This document shows, one piece after another, positions 28,281-37,000 of a stretch of 64,000 nt of DNA. The notes under the pieces are model-generated. The model searched no databases. It saw nothing but the letters and a program-made list of their open reading frames with translations, and was not told the DNA's origin. Positions within the stretch are counted from its first letter, which is position 1; each line of letters begins with the position of its first letter. The stretch comes from Cytophagaceae bacterium ABcell3. GTDB lineage: Bacteria > Bacteroidota > Bacteroidia > Cytophagales > Cytophagaceae. The translations under genes and the position numbers were made by a program. Location: NCBI GenBank assembly GCA_030913385.1, contig CP133159.1, positions 4,195,001 through 4,259,000 on the forward strand. The letters run 5' to 3'.

Positions 28281-28876
28281 CTTTTAAAGTACTTTTGCAA
28301 ATTTGTATCAGTATCGTAATTTTCTATAGCAGATTGATAATTCAATATATCTTGATGCTTTTGCAGACGTAGCTTGACCATATTGGGGTTATTTTGTATA
28401 CCCCTAGCAATCCATCTTGCAGAATAAAGATCTTCTCCATAAGTAGGGCCAGGATACTTAGACTTTCCGGTTAAACCACTTACAAACATTTTGAAATCTT
28501 TTCTACCAGTTGCATTATAGTACCCCGCAGCCTTCATATAGCCAATATAATCTAATCTTATCCTTGCCAATCCTTTCCTCCCTCTGTGGGTACCATTATA
28601 TCCGGCCAAATAGTTTCCCGCAGATCTCGCCGAAACATATTTACCAAAAAACAACTTACCCGTCATTGGTCCATGTTCAGCATATTCTTCTTTATGTTTT
28701 ATATCAAAGTCTTGATGTAAAGAAGATTTCTTAGCAATTTCATATAAAGACATTTTTAAAGCTTGCGCAGATAACTTCTTAAAGGTTTCATCAAATGAAT
28801 CTCCAAATAAAATTCTTCCTTGTTCTTTTCCTGTTGAAAAATTCACAAACTCATCCCAAAAATATGTTTCCCCCAT
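28277..28876 (-). CDS. displaced RHS C-terminal toxin tip (second cassette)
   Basis: 199 residues. The block GKYVSARSAGNYLAGYNGTHRG, then YIGYMKAAGYYNATG and YGEDLYSARWIARGIQNN, resembles the toxin-44 (Ntox44) type of polymorphic toxin domain as I remember it. The frame extends upstream without an ATG (RSDIDEKYSSDNTSAGGEK), and a one-base shift separates it from the RHS linker at 28877-29010. As it stands it is an orphan tip. Overlaps the lipoprotein gene by ATGA. Confidence 0.65.
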   Translation of the reverse strand: MGETYFWDEFVNFSTGKEQGRILFGDSFDETFKKLSAQALKMSLYEIAKKSSLHQDFDIKHKEEYAEHGPMTGKLFFGKYVSARSAGNYLAGYNGTHRGRKGLARIRLDYIGYMKAAGYYNATGRKDFKMFVSGLTGKSKYPGPTYGEDLYSARWIARGIQNNPNMVKLRLQKHQDILNYQSAIENYDTDTNLQKYFKR

Positions 28877-29010
28877 TTTTTCCCCTCCGGCACTTGTGTT
28901 GTCACTACTATACTTTTCATCAATATCAGATCTTTTGCACCCTCATGCTTATAAACACCCAAATCACCATCATCATAAACCGCCAGAACATTACCATCTT
29001 CATCAGGATG
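28877..29010 (-). pseudogene. RHS linker fragment, frameshifted from the tip
   Basis: The minus strand reads PDEDGNVLAVYDDGDLGVYKHEGAK, a linker seen between RHS cores and toxin tips in Bacteroidota. Near GCAAAAGATC one base must be added or removed to join it to the toxin frame. There is no core before it: upstream lie the ~57-bp repeat and a terminator. Confidence 0.6.
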
Positions 29011-29084
29011 ATAAAACTACCCTGATGAAAGTTATCAGTGCTTATATCAGGGACTTTAAAACTAAAAATGCTTATTCTGCCTAA

Positions 29085-29145
29085 TAATCCTGTTAATCCT
29101 CTAATCCCATAAATCCCGATTCAGACAACAAAAAATCCGGAAAGC
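29085..29145. repeat. ~57-bp dispersed repeat, copy 2
   Basis: ATCCTGTTAATCCTCTAATCC, then CGATTCAGACAACAAAAAATCCGGAAAGC; diverged relative to copies 1 and 3. Lies exactly at the border between the main RHS operon and the second cassette. Confidence 0.65.
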
Positions 29146-29163
29146 TCTACGCCTCCCGGATTT
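29130..29163 (-). terminator. terminator of the main RHS-immunity operon
   Basis: AAATCCGG (29133-29140) pairs with CCGGATTT (29156-29163); on the minus strand a T6 run follows. Confidence 0.75.
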
Positions 29164-29253
29164 CTTCTTCTTAAACAAGCGGATTGTAAATCCTTATAAA
29201 ATTCAGTTCGGGATTACAAATCCCAAACAGCCCCATTGTGTCAGCTTTCTGCC

Positions 29254-29553
29254 TTAATGACTGCCGTTCTCGTTTTCAGGAACATCCTGGACAGCGGGGA
29301 TAATTCTATTAATAATGAACGTAAATAAAAAATATCCTAAGATATAAAAACCTAAATTATAGAAAGTATTCTTAATATACCACCCCTCTATATTCTCTCC
29401 ATCACCTAACGGATAACAAAATCTCATCGGAAAAGGCAAGCCTATAACATTGCCAACTCTTTCATAATAAACTTCAATGTTCCTTATAGATAATGCATTG
29501 ATAGTAACTATAAATAAGACCCATATCATTAGAATAATTAAATATTTCTTCAT
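29254..29553 (-). CDS. candidate membrane immunity protein for the main RHS tip
   Basis: 99 residues with two predicted membrane helices (about 4-22 and 67-88) and a polar tail. Unknown family. It starts 9 bp after the RHS stop and is followed by a terminator, so it is the only gene that could serve as the cognate immunity protein. A membrane location would fit protection against a toxin met at the inner membrane, but this is inference. Confidence 0.55.
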   Translation of the reverse strand: MKKYLIILMIWVLFIVTINALSIRNIEVYYERVGNVIGLPFPMRFCYPLGDGENIEGWYIKNTFYNLGFYILGYFLFTFIINRIIPAVQDVPENENGSH

Positions 29554-29562
29554 AACAAGATA

Positions 29563-32500
29563 TTATTTACTATCTAATTCTTCTGCTTTCTGTAAAGTTA
29601 CATTCGGTTTAACTTCTCCCACTTCACCTACAAACCCTTCAACCCTTCTCCAAGGACGCTCTAGCTCCTCTATCCCATTCTCTGTTTCTGTACGATAGTC
29701 TACAAGAATATTGCCACCTCGTTTATAAATTTTAATAGGATTTCCATCCCATAACCAAATATCATCTCCCTCAGAAGGAAACCAACTTTTTATATGCTTC
29801 TCATTACTTTTAGAAGGCCCTGACTGGCCACTCATTCCAGCTGAAAATTTAGCTTTTTGCATCAACAAAAATTTCCTAGCAAAAGCTTCCGAATTACACC
29901 CATAGAAAACGGCTATACTACTCTTAGGATCGAAGTTAAATTTTATTGAAGACCAGCCATCTGGAGTTAATTGCCCTTTATCATCAGCATTTCTTGACAA
30001 GTTTAGAGACAAATCATCAGAACCAGTGTGCTGCATACCCATTATTGGGCCATCAGAACCTGCATGACCATATACAGATAATTCAAGAGTTAAACCAAAA
30101 TTATTAGAATGAGCATGACTGATTTTTTCATGAATTATCTTCTTCAGTAACCTGCTATCCTTCTCCAAATTAATGAAATAAACATGGTCTTTAGAGGAAT
30201 CAAAATCACTTTGAGACTCAATCTCTCTTACACGAGTTAATGCGGCCGATTCATATCTAGGATCCCCACCAGAATAAATTACAAAGTAAACTCTTTCTCC
30301 ATCTGGATCCTTTGCTTGAATTGGAGTATTTAATGCAAATACATAAGGGGACACAAAAGGATACTCTCCAGCTATCGGATCAATACTCAACCATCTCCCG
30401 ATTCTCGGATCATAAATCCTCGCCCCAAAATCATAGCTATTCCCGTTCCCTTTCAATTCATCATCCTTCTCCATGCCGTTGAAGCCATACTTATAATCCT
30501 GACTGTTATAGTTCCTTCCGGGCATCATCATGCCGAATGGATAGTACTCACTGGATGACACTATGGCCACCCTGTCTTCCCATACGGCCGTGCCTGATCC
30601 TGTCTGCACTTCTGTCATCATCCGCATGTCCGCTACCACCACCTGTACGTTGCCAAGGTGGTCTGCCAGCTCATACACCTTTCTGCCCACTTCCCTGGTG
30701 AACACCTCGCGCCCTGCAGGCCTGATCCGGTAACCTTGTACCGGCAGATAGCCCGAAAGCCCGAAACCCTCTCCGTCTGGCAGTGTAATGCCTCCCGCAA
30801 GCACGTCTTTCAACTGCATGCCGTCGCGTGAACCTATGTACACTTCGCCCTGGCGACGAACATCACCATACGCTCCACCTTCAAGTGCCGACTGTGTACT
30901 GCTTCCCCATACCCAAATATTGGACTGGCTGCCCGTAAGGTTGTGGATGTACAGACCATGTTGGTTATAGTACAACATGTTGCCATCGCCACTAAAGTCG
31001 ACACTACCTTTGTCGTCGGTTCCTGCCAACGTACCGCTAATAGGGCTAAGTACGGTGGCGGTCCGGTGATCGGCTTCCAGCTCTAAGCGTTCTATGCTTA
31101 TGGACTGGTATCCAAAGCCTGCAATATGCTGTTTTCTATTGAAATAAGCAAGAATGCGACCGTCTTCAGAAAGGGTAAGTTCGCCCGCCCCTTCTGCATC
31201 GTAACTTTCAAAGCCAGTCAAGAGTACTGGTGCTGACATTTCGCCTTGCCTCAGCTCAAAGTATACCAGCTGTGCCAGTCCCGGCTCGTCTGCCGTTTCT
31301 GGTGCACGGTAGCGTACGGCGTAAACAATGCCTTCGTTACTGATCCTGTCCTCAATGAACGTAAAATGTCTGCCATAGGTATATTGGCCACTGGCATCAA
31401 GCACATTATTTTTGCTGATGACCCTTCCTGCCGCACCAAGGGTGGTTCCATAGCCTTGGGCAGACATATCCACGATATGGTAGTACGGAACACCTTGCTC
31501 ACTGGTTGTAAAGATATAGTACCACTGGCTCCTTTCCGGAGACTGCATGACAATAGACTTGCCTTTGGCCGAAGAGATTATGCCATAGCTGTTCTCCATC
31601 AATTTGCCGTCCCTGTCAAAGACCAGCATTACCGGGTTTTCGCTACCCATATAACTTTCGGTGGTAGCAGTATAGAACTGCAAGTGGCCGTCATAGTCTT
31701 CCGCTACGGCTATATTATTGGTGTTGTAACCCATAAAGCTGCCCTTCGGTTCAACATCGCCTCCACCAAAGTCTATCCGGTCTATACGGCAGGCGCAAGA
31801 CTGCTGTCCATCTATTTCACTGATTCGGTTAGAGGCCGTCAACCAGTTTTGGAGCGTAGCCCGTGCCGCCCTAGGCATGGCGTTCAGGCTAAGGCCGCTA
31901 AACTCACCGGCAGTAAATGCCACCTCGCCCATGTCTTTGTTAGGGGTATGTTGCCCAATCCTGCTGCTACCGTATATCGGTTGCTCTTCCAGGGAAAACC
32001 TTGCCAGATAGGTATCAGGCACCTCTCCGGCCTCTATGCGTCGTTTGTACACGCTCATCACATTGCCAGAAGCGTCCCGCACATAGTACGTGGTTTTCAC
32101 CTCTTCCAAGGGGCTGTGTTCTCCACGGGCAGCCGCAATAAGCTCATAATAGTTTTCAAGGTGCGGCCCATCGCCGGCAATAACCGGTGCAGCCCCCTCA
32201 TAATTTTCTTGTTTGATCTCTTGTTTGGAGATCCGGTTGCCTGTGGCATCATAGGTAAAGTAGTGGATATACCTAATCCTGCTGTTATCCTGCACATTTT
32301 CCAGGTAATCATACACAGCCGTAATCTTTCCATAGGTATCCCATTCCATTAATTTGGTGGACACAAATTCTTCATGGCTTTCCAGCTCGCCATCACCGTT
32401 AAGGTCAATAAAACGGTGCTCTCCTGTCTCTGCCACCAAGTTGCCCTTCCGGTCATATTTATAGGTAATGGAGCCTTTCAGGTCGTTTTCCATGCCGTTT

Positions 32501-32745
32501 CCGGCCACATCGTGCTCGTCCGTCACCCGTTTCAGCATGTTTTTGGCATCCGCTGTACCTTCGCCATAGTATTCGTACCGTAGGTTGTCTATCAGGTTGT
32601 CCCTCCCATGACGCCCCAGGTGGTAAAGGTTTCCATTCCCATCGTAAGAATAGGTGGTGCTGAACCGGTTGGCCTGAAGCGCCCAATTGACCTGCCCTGT
32701 GCTTGCCTCAGGGGTATAGAATTTACTGGATTTGATCCTGTTCAA
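29563..32745 (-). CDS. RHS-repeat polymorphic toxin, 5'-truncated, caspase-like tip
   Basis: 1060 residues from a TTG. It opens in mid-core at QLNRIKSS (normally preceded by YD and hundreds of residues), has YD-repeats (YSYDGNGNL, YKYDRKGNLVAET, YDATGNRIS), and ends its core with YGFNGMEKDDELKG, RIYDPRIGRWLSIDP and ALNTPIQAKDPDGE near residue 815. The ~240-residue tip has SVYGHAGSDGPI and SIAVFYGCNSEAFA, a His/Cys pattern like caspase/CHAT-type peptidases. No signal peptide remains: the 5' end is cut by the ~110-bp repeat. The core is visibly GC-richer than the AT-rich tip. Confidence 0.85.
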   Translation of the reverse strand: MNRIKSSKFYTPEASTGQVNWALQANRFSTTYSYDGNGNLYHLGRHGRDNLIDNLRYEYYGEGTADAKNMLKRVTDEHDVAGNGMENDLKGSITYKYDRKGNLVAETGEHRFIDLNGDGELESHEEFVSTKLMEWDTYGKITAVYDYLENVQDNSRIRYIHYFTYDATGNRISKQEIKQENYEGAAPVIAGDGPHLENYYELIAAARGEHSPLEEVKTTYYVRDASGNVMSVYKRRIEAGEVPDTYLARFSLEEQPIYGSSRIGQHTPNKDMGEVAFTAGEFSGLSLNAMPRAARATLQNWLTASNRISEIDGQQSCACRIDRIDFGGGDVEPKGSFMGYNTNNIAVAEDYDGHLQFYTATTESYMGSENPVMLVFDRDGKLMENSYGIISSAKGKSIVMQSPERSQWYYIFTTSEQGVPYYHIVDMSAQGYGTTLGAAGRVISKNNVLDASGQYTYGRHFTFIEDRISNEGIVYAVRYRAPETADEPGLAQLVYFELRQGEMSAPVLLTGFESYDAEGAGELTLSEDGRILAYFNRKQHIAGFGYQSISIERLELEADHRTATVLSPISGTLAGTDDKGSVDFSGDGNMLYYNQHGLYIHNLTGSQSNIWVWGSSTQSALEGGAYGDVRRQGEVYIGSRDGMQLKDVLAGGITLPDGEGFGLSGYLPVQGYRIRPAGREVFTREVGRKVYELADHLGNVQVVVADMRMMTEVQTGSGTAVWEDRVAIVSSSEYYPFGMMMPGRNYNSQDYKYGFNGMEKDDELKGNGNSYDFGARIYDPRIGRWLSIDPIAGEYPFVSPYVFALNTPIQAKDPDGERVYFVIYSGGDPRYESAALTRVREIESQSDFDSSKDHVYFINLEKDSRLLKKIIHEKISHAHSNNFGLTLELSVYGHAGSDGPIMGMQHTGSDDLSLNLSRNADDKGQLTPDGWSSIKFNFDPKSSIAVFYGCNSEAFARKFLLMQKAKFSAGMSGQSGPSKSNEKHIKSWFPSEGDDIWLWDGNPIKIYKRGGNILVDYRTETENGIEELERPWRRVEGFVGEVGEVKPNVTLQKAEELDSK

Positions 32746-32760
32746 CTGGTGCTGGAAGCT

Positions 32761-32881
32761 ACAATGAGCATTAATGATTAAAAGGAGAAACAGTGTACAT
32801 AAACACCTGTTTATCTTTATTTTAACCCCGAAACTTCGTTGTAACGAAGGTTGGTTTATGAAATTATTGTGGGATTAGCGG
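32761..32881 (+). repeat. ~110-bp structured repeat, copy 4
   Basis: Begins inside the right arm of a hairpin B (GGAAGCTACAATGAGC) and ends GTGGGATTAGCGGGG. It replaces the 5' part of the RHS gene. The minus strand upstream again reads into PLIPQ-stop. Confidence 0.85.
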
Positions 32882-32930
32882 GGCCTCATTCCTTTCGTCT
32901 CCTACGGCAAGGGACAGCGCAGGGTACAGG

Positions 32931-33242
32931 TCAGGGGTGGGGTGTTAATCGGCTTAGGTTAGCAGGGTCGTTTTTATTGGGCCACAACAGCAACACTTCG
33001 AGCCTTTCTGTATTATAACTATAAAAAAGTGTAGTGTGGAGGCTTAACTGGAACTCCCTTGCTCCTTCTTTCCTTTCGGATCTCTTAAAGCGTTGAAGCT
33101 GTTCACTTACTTGTTTTAGGGCATCTTCCAGGCGTTTAAAGAGCTTCTCTGTTTCTTTTTCTGTCCAGTTTTCTTCCAGATATTCAACTATATCATCTAA
33201 CTGGTTTTCGGCTTCTTCTGACCAAACTACTTCTAAAGCCAT
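32931..33242 (-). CDS. RelE/ParE-family toxin
   Basis: 103 residues with the RelE/ParE fold pattern: VVWSEEAENQLDDIVEYLEENW at the N-terminus (shared by ParE and RelE types), a central helix pair, and LSLHTTLFYSYNTERLEVLLLWPNKNDP at the end. Toxins of this type inhibit gyrase or cut mRNA on the ribosome; which cannot be told here. It overlaps the antitoxin gene by 10 bases and is the second gene of the pair. Confidence 0.85.
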   Translation of the reverse strand: MALEVVWSEEAENQLDDIVEYLEENWTEKETEKLFKRLEDALKQVSEQLQRFKRSERKEGAREFQLSLHTTLFYSYNTERLEVLLLWPNKNDPANLSRLTPHP

Positions 33243-33430
33243 TTTTCATATTTTTTTCTTACTTCACTATGTGGCTTTACCTTGCCTTCCCTGACTTGTT
33301 GCATGGCTCTTTCCAGACGGGCATCAAGCTCTGATTCTTCCTGTAGCATTTCTTCTATTCTTGCCAACTGTTCTTCAGAGGACTGCATTACTTTTTGTAT
33401 GATTTTGTATTTTCTGGTCTCTATATTCAT
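33233..33430 (-). CDS. antitoxin of the RelE/ParE pair
   Basis: 65 residues, charged and helical (IIQKVMQSSEEQLARIEEML, then EVRKKYEKWL), typical of small antitoxins that wrap the toxin. It lies upstream and overlaps the toxin gene, the usual order. No DNA-binding motif is obvious in this short protein. Confidence 0.8.
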   Translation of the reverse strand: MNIETRKYKIIQKVMQSSEEQLARIEEMLQEESELDARLERAMQQVREGKVKPHSEVRKKYEKWL

Positions 33431-33496
33431 TGTCTTGGTATTTTAAAAACCTATAGGTAAAATATAACGTTTTTTATCCTTTTTAGATTTAACAAT

Positions 33497-33719
33497 TTAC
33501 TGCAAAGGGTGGTATTTACCGATCTGCTTTTTCAGGTGCTCTACGTTGGCCTGTTTGTATTTCTCAGTCGCTGAGGGGTATTTATTGCCTGCACAGACCT
33601 GTACCACTCTTAAACCATTTTCGGCTTTTAACAGGTTGGCGATCACGACAAATTTCAAACTGTCTATTACAACTTGCAATGTTAAATTAAATATACCCTC
33701 TTCATTTCTGATTTTATAA
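33497..33719 (-). pseudogene. probable RAYT (REP-associated tyrosine transposase) remnant
   Basis: The open frame reads SGYKIRNEEGIFNLTLQVV, then VIDSLKF and an unrelated tail ending YHPLQ. The first part resembles the start of Bacteroidota RAYT proteins (GYKIRN...EG..FLTF.VV...DSLKFC), with the middle (tyrosine/HUH region) deleted. No ATG is present at the expected place. Assignment rests on memory of the family pattern. Confidence 0.4.
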
Positions 33720-33733
33720 CCTGAGCTTCACAC

Positions 33734-33790
33734 CCATCCTGTTAATTCTCTAATCCTGAAAATTCTGATTCAGATAAAAAAACAGAAAGC
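33734..33790. repeat. ~57-bp dispersed repeat, copy 3
   Basis: Nearly identical to copy 1 (23215-23271): CATCCTGTTAATTCTCTAATCC, TGAAAATTCTGATTCAGA, ending AGAAAGC. Confidence 0.75.
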
Positions 33791-33862
33791 ATCTCCAAAA
33801 GACATTCCGGTTGCAAACTATAAACATTCCATGGTGGTTGGTCAAGAGACACAACTACAGAA

Positions 33863-33885
33863 ACACACAGCTTTTCGACACATAC
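33863..33885 (+). repeat. right copy of 23-bp island-flanking direct repeat
   Basis: Matches 20465-20487 in 22 of 23 bases, same orientation, 130 bases before the M1 peptidase start. Confidence 0.5.
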
Positions 33886-34015
33886 TCTTCAAATTTCAAC
33901 TTGGGGACTTATAAGAAAAAGCTATATAAATTTAACATCCGTCCAACTATCCGCCAACCCAATTTGCTCAAATGTAAATTCGTTGTAATATTGCCAGAAA
34001 TTTACGGAAGTCAAC

Positions 34016-37000
34016 ATGAGAGCACTTTTTGTCACTGCTTTAATACTATTAGGTGTTTTTAATTCATTTGCTCAACGATTTGCTCACCAGTCGCCAGATG
34101 TACCTTATAGAAGTGAGGAAAATCCTCACTATTGGGGGCATAAAAAACCATATCCTGGATACTGGCAGCAAGACGTACACTATTTTATTAAAGCGAGGGT
34201 AGACGACTCAACAGATATTATCCATGGCGAAGATTACCGTTTAATTTATTACAATAATTCTCCCAATAAAATCAACGAGCTTTATTTCAACCTCCACCAA
34301 AATGCTTTTCAGCCAAGCTCTTATTACCATGGCCTCAACGAAAACAATCGGATAAAAGTAGAATTTGGCAAATATGAAGCGCAAGGCCTAGGTACTACTT
34401 TTGAGAATCTTCAGGTAAACGGAGAGGGTGTGGAAGCTACACTAGACAATACTACTTTACAAGTAAAGCTCAACGAGACATTGCAGCCAGGAGACTCATT
34501 AGAAGTCACCATGCAATTTAAAACCTACTTTGATACAGGGACCATGCGGCGTAGGATGAAAGTATTCGAAGAGCATGGTTTTAAACATTATGACGGCGTA
34601 CACTGGTATCCACAAATAGCTGTTTACGATCATAAAGCTGGGTGGTGGGCAAACGAACAGCACCTAGACAAGGAATTTTATAACAACTTTGGCGCTTTTG
34701 ACATAGAGCTTACTTTCCCTCATGACTATATTGTAGAAGCCACTGGAGTACTAGTGAACGAGGAAGAAGTAATGCCGGCAGATTTAAGAGAAAAATTAGA
34801 CCTTTCAAATTTTAAAGACAAGCCCCTCAACGAAGCGCCATCTATTATCATTCCCAGAGAAGAAGGGAAAACAAAAACTTGGAAATTTCACGCTAAAAAT
34901 GTGCACAACTTTGCCTTCACCGCCGACCCTATGTACCGTATAGGCGAGGTAAACCTGGACGGGGTTCGGGTAATTGCACTGGCACAGGAGCCCCATGCAT
35001 CCAAGTGGCAGGAGTCTGCTATTTTTACGGCCATGGTAATCCAAGTAAATGGACAGGATTTTGGCAGTTATGATTGGCCTAAAATAATTGTGGCGGACGC
35101 TAAAGACGGCATGGAATACCCCATGCTTACCCTAAACGGCGGAACTTATCCGGGACACCAGGGACTACTGGCACATGAGGTAGGCCATATGTGGTTTTAT
35201 GGCATGCTCGGCACCAATGAAACCTACAGGGCATTTATGGATGAAGGCTTTACCCAGTTCCTAACGGTGTGGACTATGGACAAAATTGTAGGCGAAGAAC
35301 GGCAAAGAATACACCCCAGCAAATACGTCACCCGCCACTTAGATCCATCAAGCAACCGATATGAGAGCTTGTACTACCCATATATATTAACAGCCACAGA
35401 AGGTTATGACGAACCTTTGAACACCCACTCTGCAGCCTTTAACGGTGCCATAAGACATGGCGGAAACTACGGGCTGGTTTATTACAAAGCTGGCGTCATG
35501 CTTTACAACCTCCGTTATGTGTTAGGAGAGCAACTTTTTAAGGAGGCCATGCAGCATTATGTAAACCAATGGAAGTTTGCCCACCCCTACCCTGAAGATT
35601 TCAGGCGCTCCATTATGGAATATACCCAGACAGACCTGAACTGGTTTTTCGACCAATGGCTGGAAACTACAAAAAACATAGATTATGGCATAAAAAATAT
35701 CCGCAGCGGCAATGGAGAATCTGAATACGAAATCACCTTTGAAAGAAAGGGGCGGATGCAAATGCCTATTGATTTTACAGTTACTACCACCGATGGACAG
35801 GAACTAAAATACTATATCCCTAACACTTGGTTTGAAAAAGAGACAGATGCAACGGTATTACCCAAATGGTACGGTTGGGACAAGATACAGCCAGAGTATA
35901 CTGCAACGGTAAAGCTTCCTGCAGAGCTAGAAACTGTCGAAATAGACCCAGAACACTATTTAGCCGATATCGATCTAAGAGACAACAAAAAGGGCAACAG
36001 CGGCATACGGACGCTTAGTTTTGACCATAGAGTACCTAACCTAAACCGATGGGATGAGCAACGCAACTATTGGAGACCTGATTTGTGGTTTAATGGCTTT
36101 GATGGATTACAGTTAGGTGCAAATATCCGAGGCAATTATATGACCCGGTCCAACTATAGTGCTACATTCTGGGTAAACACCACTTTGGGGGGAAGTTCCT
36201 TAGAAGACCGTCCCAGCGCAAACAGACAACTTTTCGCTTTTGACCTAGAAAATGAATTGAGTTTAAATAAATGGTGGAGAGGGCTCAGCACCTCGCAAGA
36301 GGCTTATTACAATGCAGGAATTTGGAAGCTAGGCATTGGTTTAGAAAAAACTTTCAGAAGCCAAGATATGAAAAACCCGAGGTATTCCCAAATCTTTTTC
36401 CGCCCAGGCTTTCTGATGAACGACCGTTCCTATCAACAATACCTGTTACTACCCAACCACTGGGGGCGCGCAGGTGAATTCGACAGATTCATCAACTCTT
36501 TCATAGACATAGGCTTTTTCAGAAATTATAAATTCAGCAGAGGATCAGGTCAGGTAAATCTTACCGTAAGAACACCATCTATAGGTTCGGATTTCAATTA
36601 CGGCTATATCCAATTAAATCAGATTAACTCATATAAAGTTAGCAAGCTTGAGTTCCGATCACGCATATTTGGACAGTGGGGCGTAGGTGAGTTCCCTCTT
36701 GAGTCTGCTTTATATTTGGCAGGAGCCAACCCGGAAGGGTTGTTGGAAAATAGAGCAACACGAGCAAGAGGTATTGTTCCTCAACAATGGGCTGGGTTTG
36801 GTACAGGAACTAATAACTTCCACATGGGCGGAGGGCTAAACCTGAGAGGATACAGTGGCTACTTAAGCCCCGATGTAATAACTGTAGACGGGGCAGACAC
36901 CATTGTGTTTGGATACGTAGGAAATTCTGGCGCTGCCATAAACTTAGAAATGGACTTTGACAAGTTTATTTCCTTTAAACCAGGGGGGATTTTCAGATAC

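Larger units (their letters stand above)
20465..33885. mobile_element. accessory island of ISs, repeats and RHS toxin cassettes
   Basis: Between two conserved housekeeping genes lie three transposase types, broken gene pieces, four repeat families, an RHS array and a toxin-antitoxin pair. A 23-bp near-identical sequence (ACACACAGCTTTTCGAC then A or T, then CATAC) occurs at 20465-20487 and 33863-33885, close to both edges and in the same orientation. No integrase or conjugation gene is seen, so this may be a hot spot built by ISs rather than one mobile unit. Confidence 0.5.

Noticed and set aside
28795-29084. Plus-strand small open frames over the RHS linker
   Set aside because: They mirror the minus-strand RHS linker and repeat and contain no recognisable features.
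31246-32352. 368-codon open frame on the plus strand
   Set aside because: It lies wholly inside the RHS core read on the minus strand; its product has no coherent family features and the opposite frame is clearly coding.
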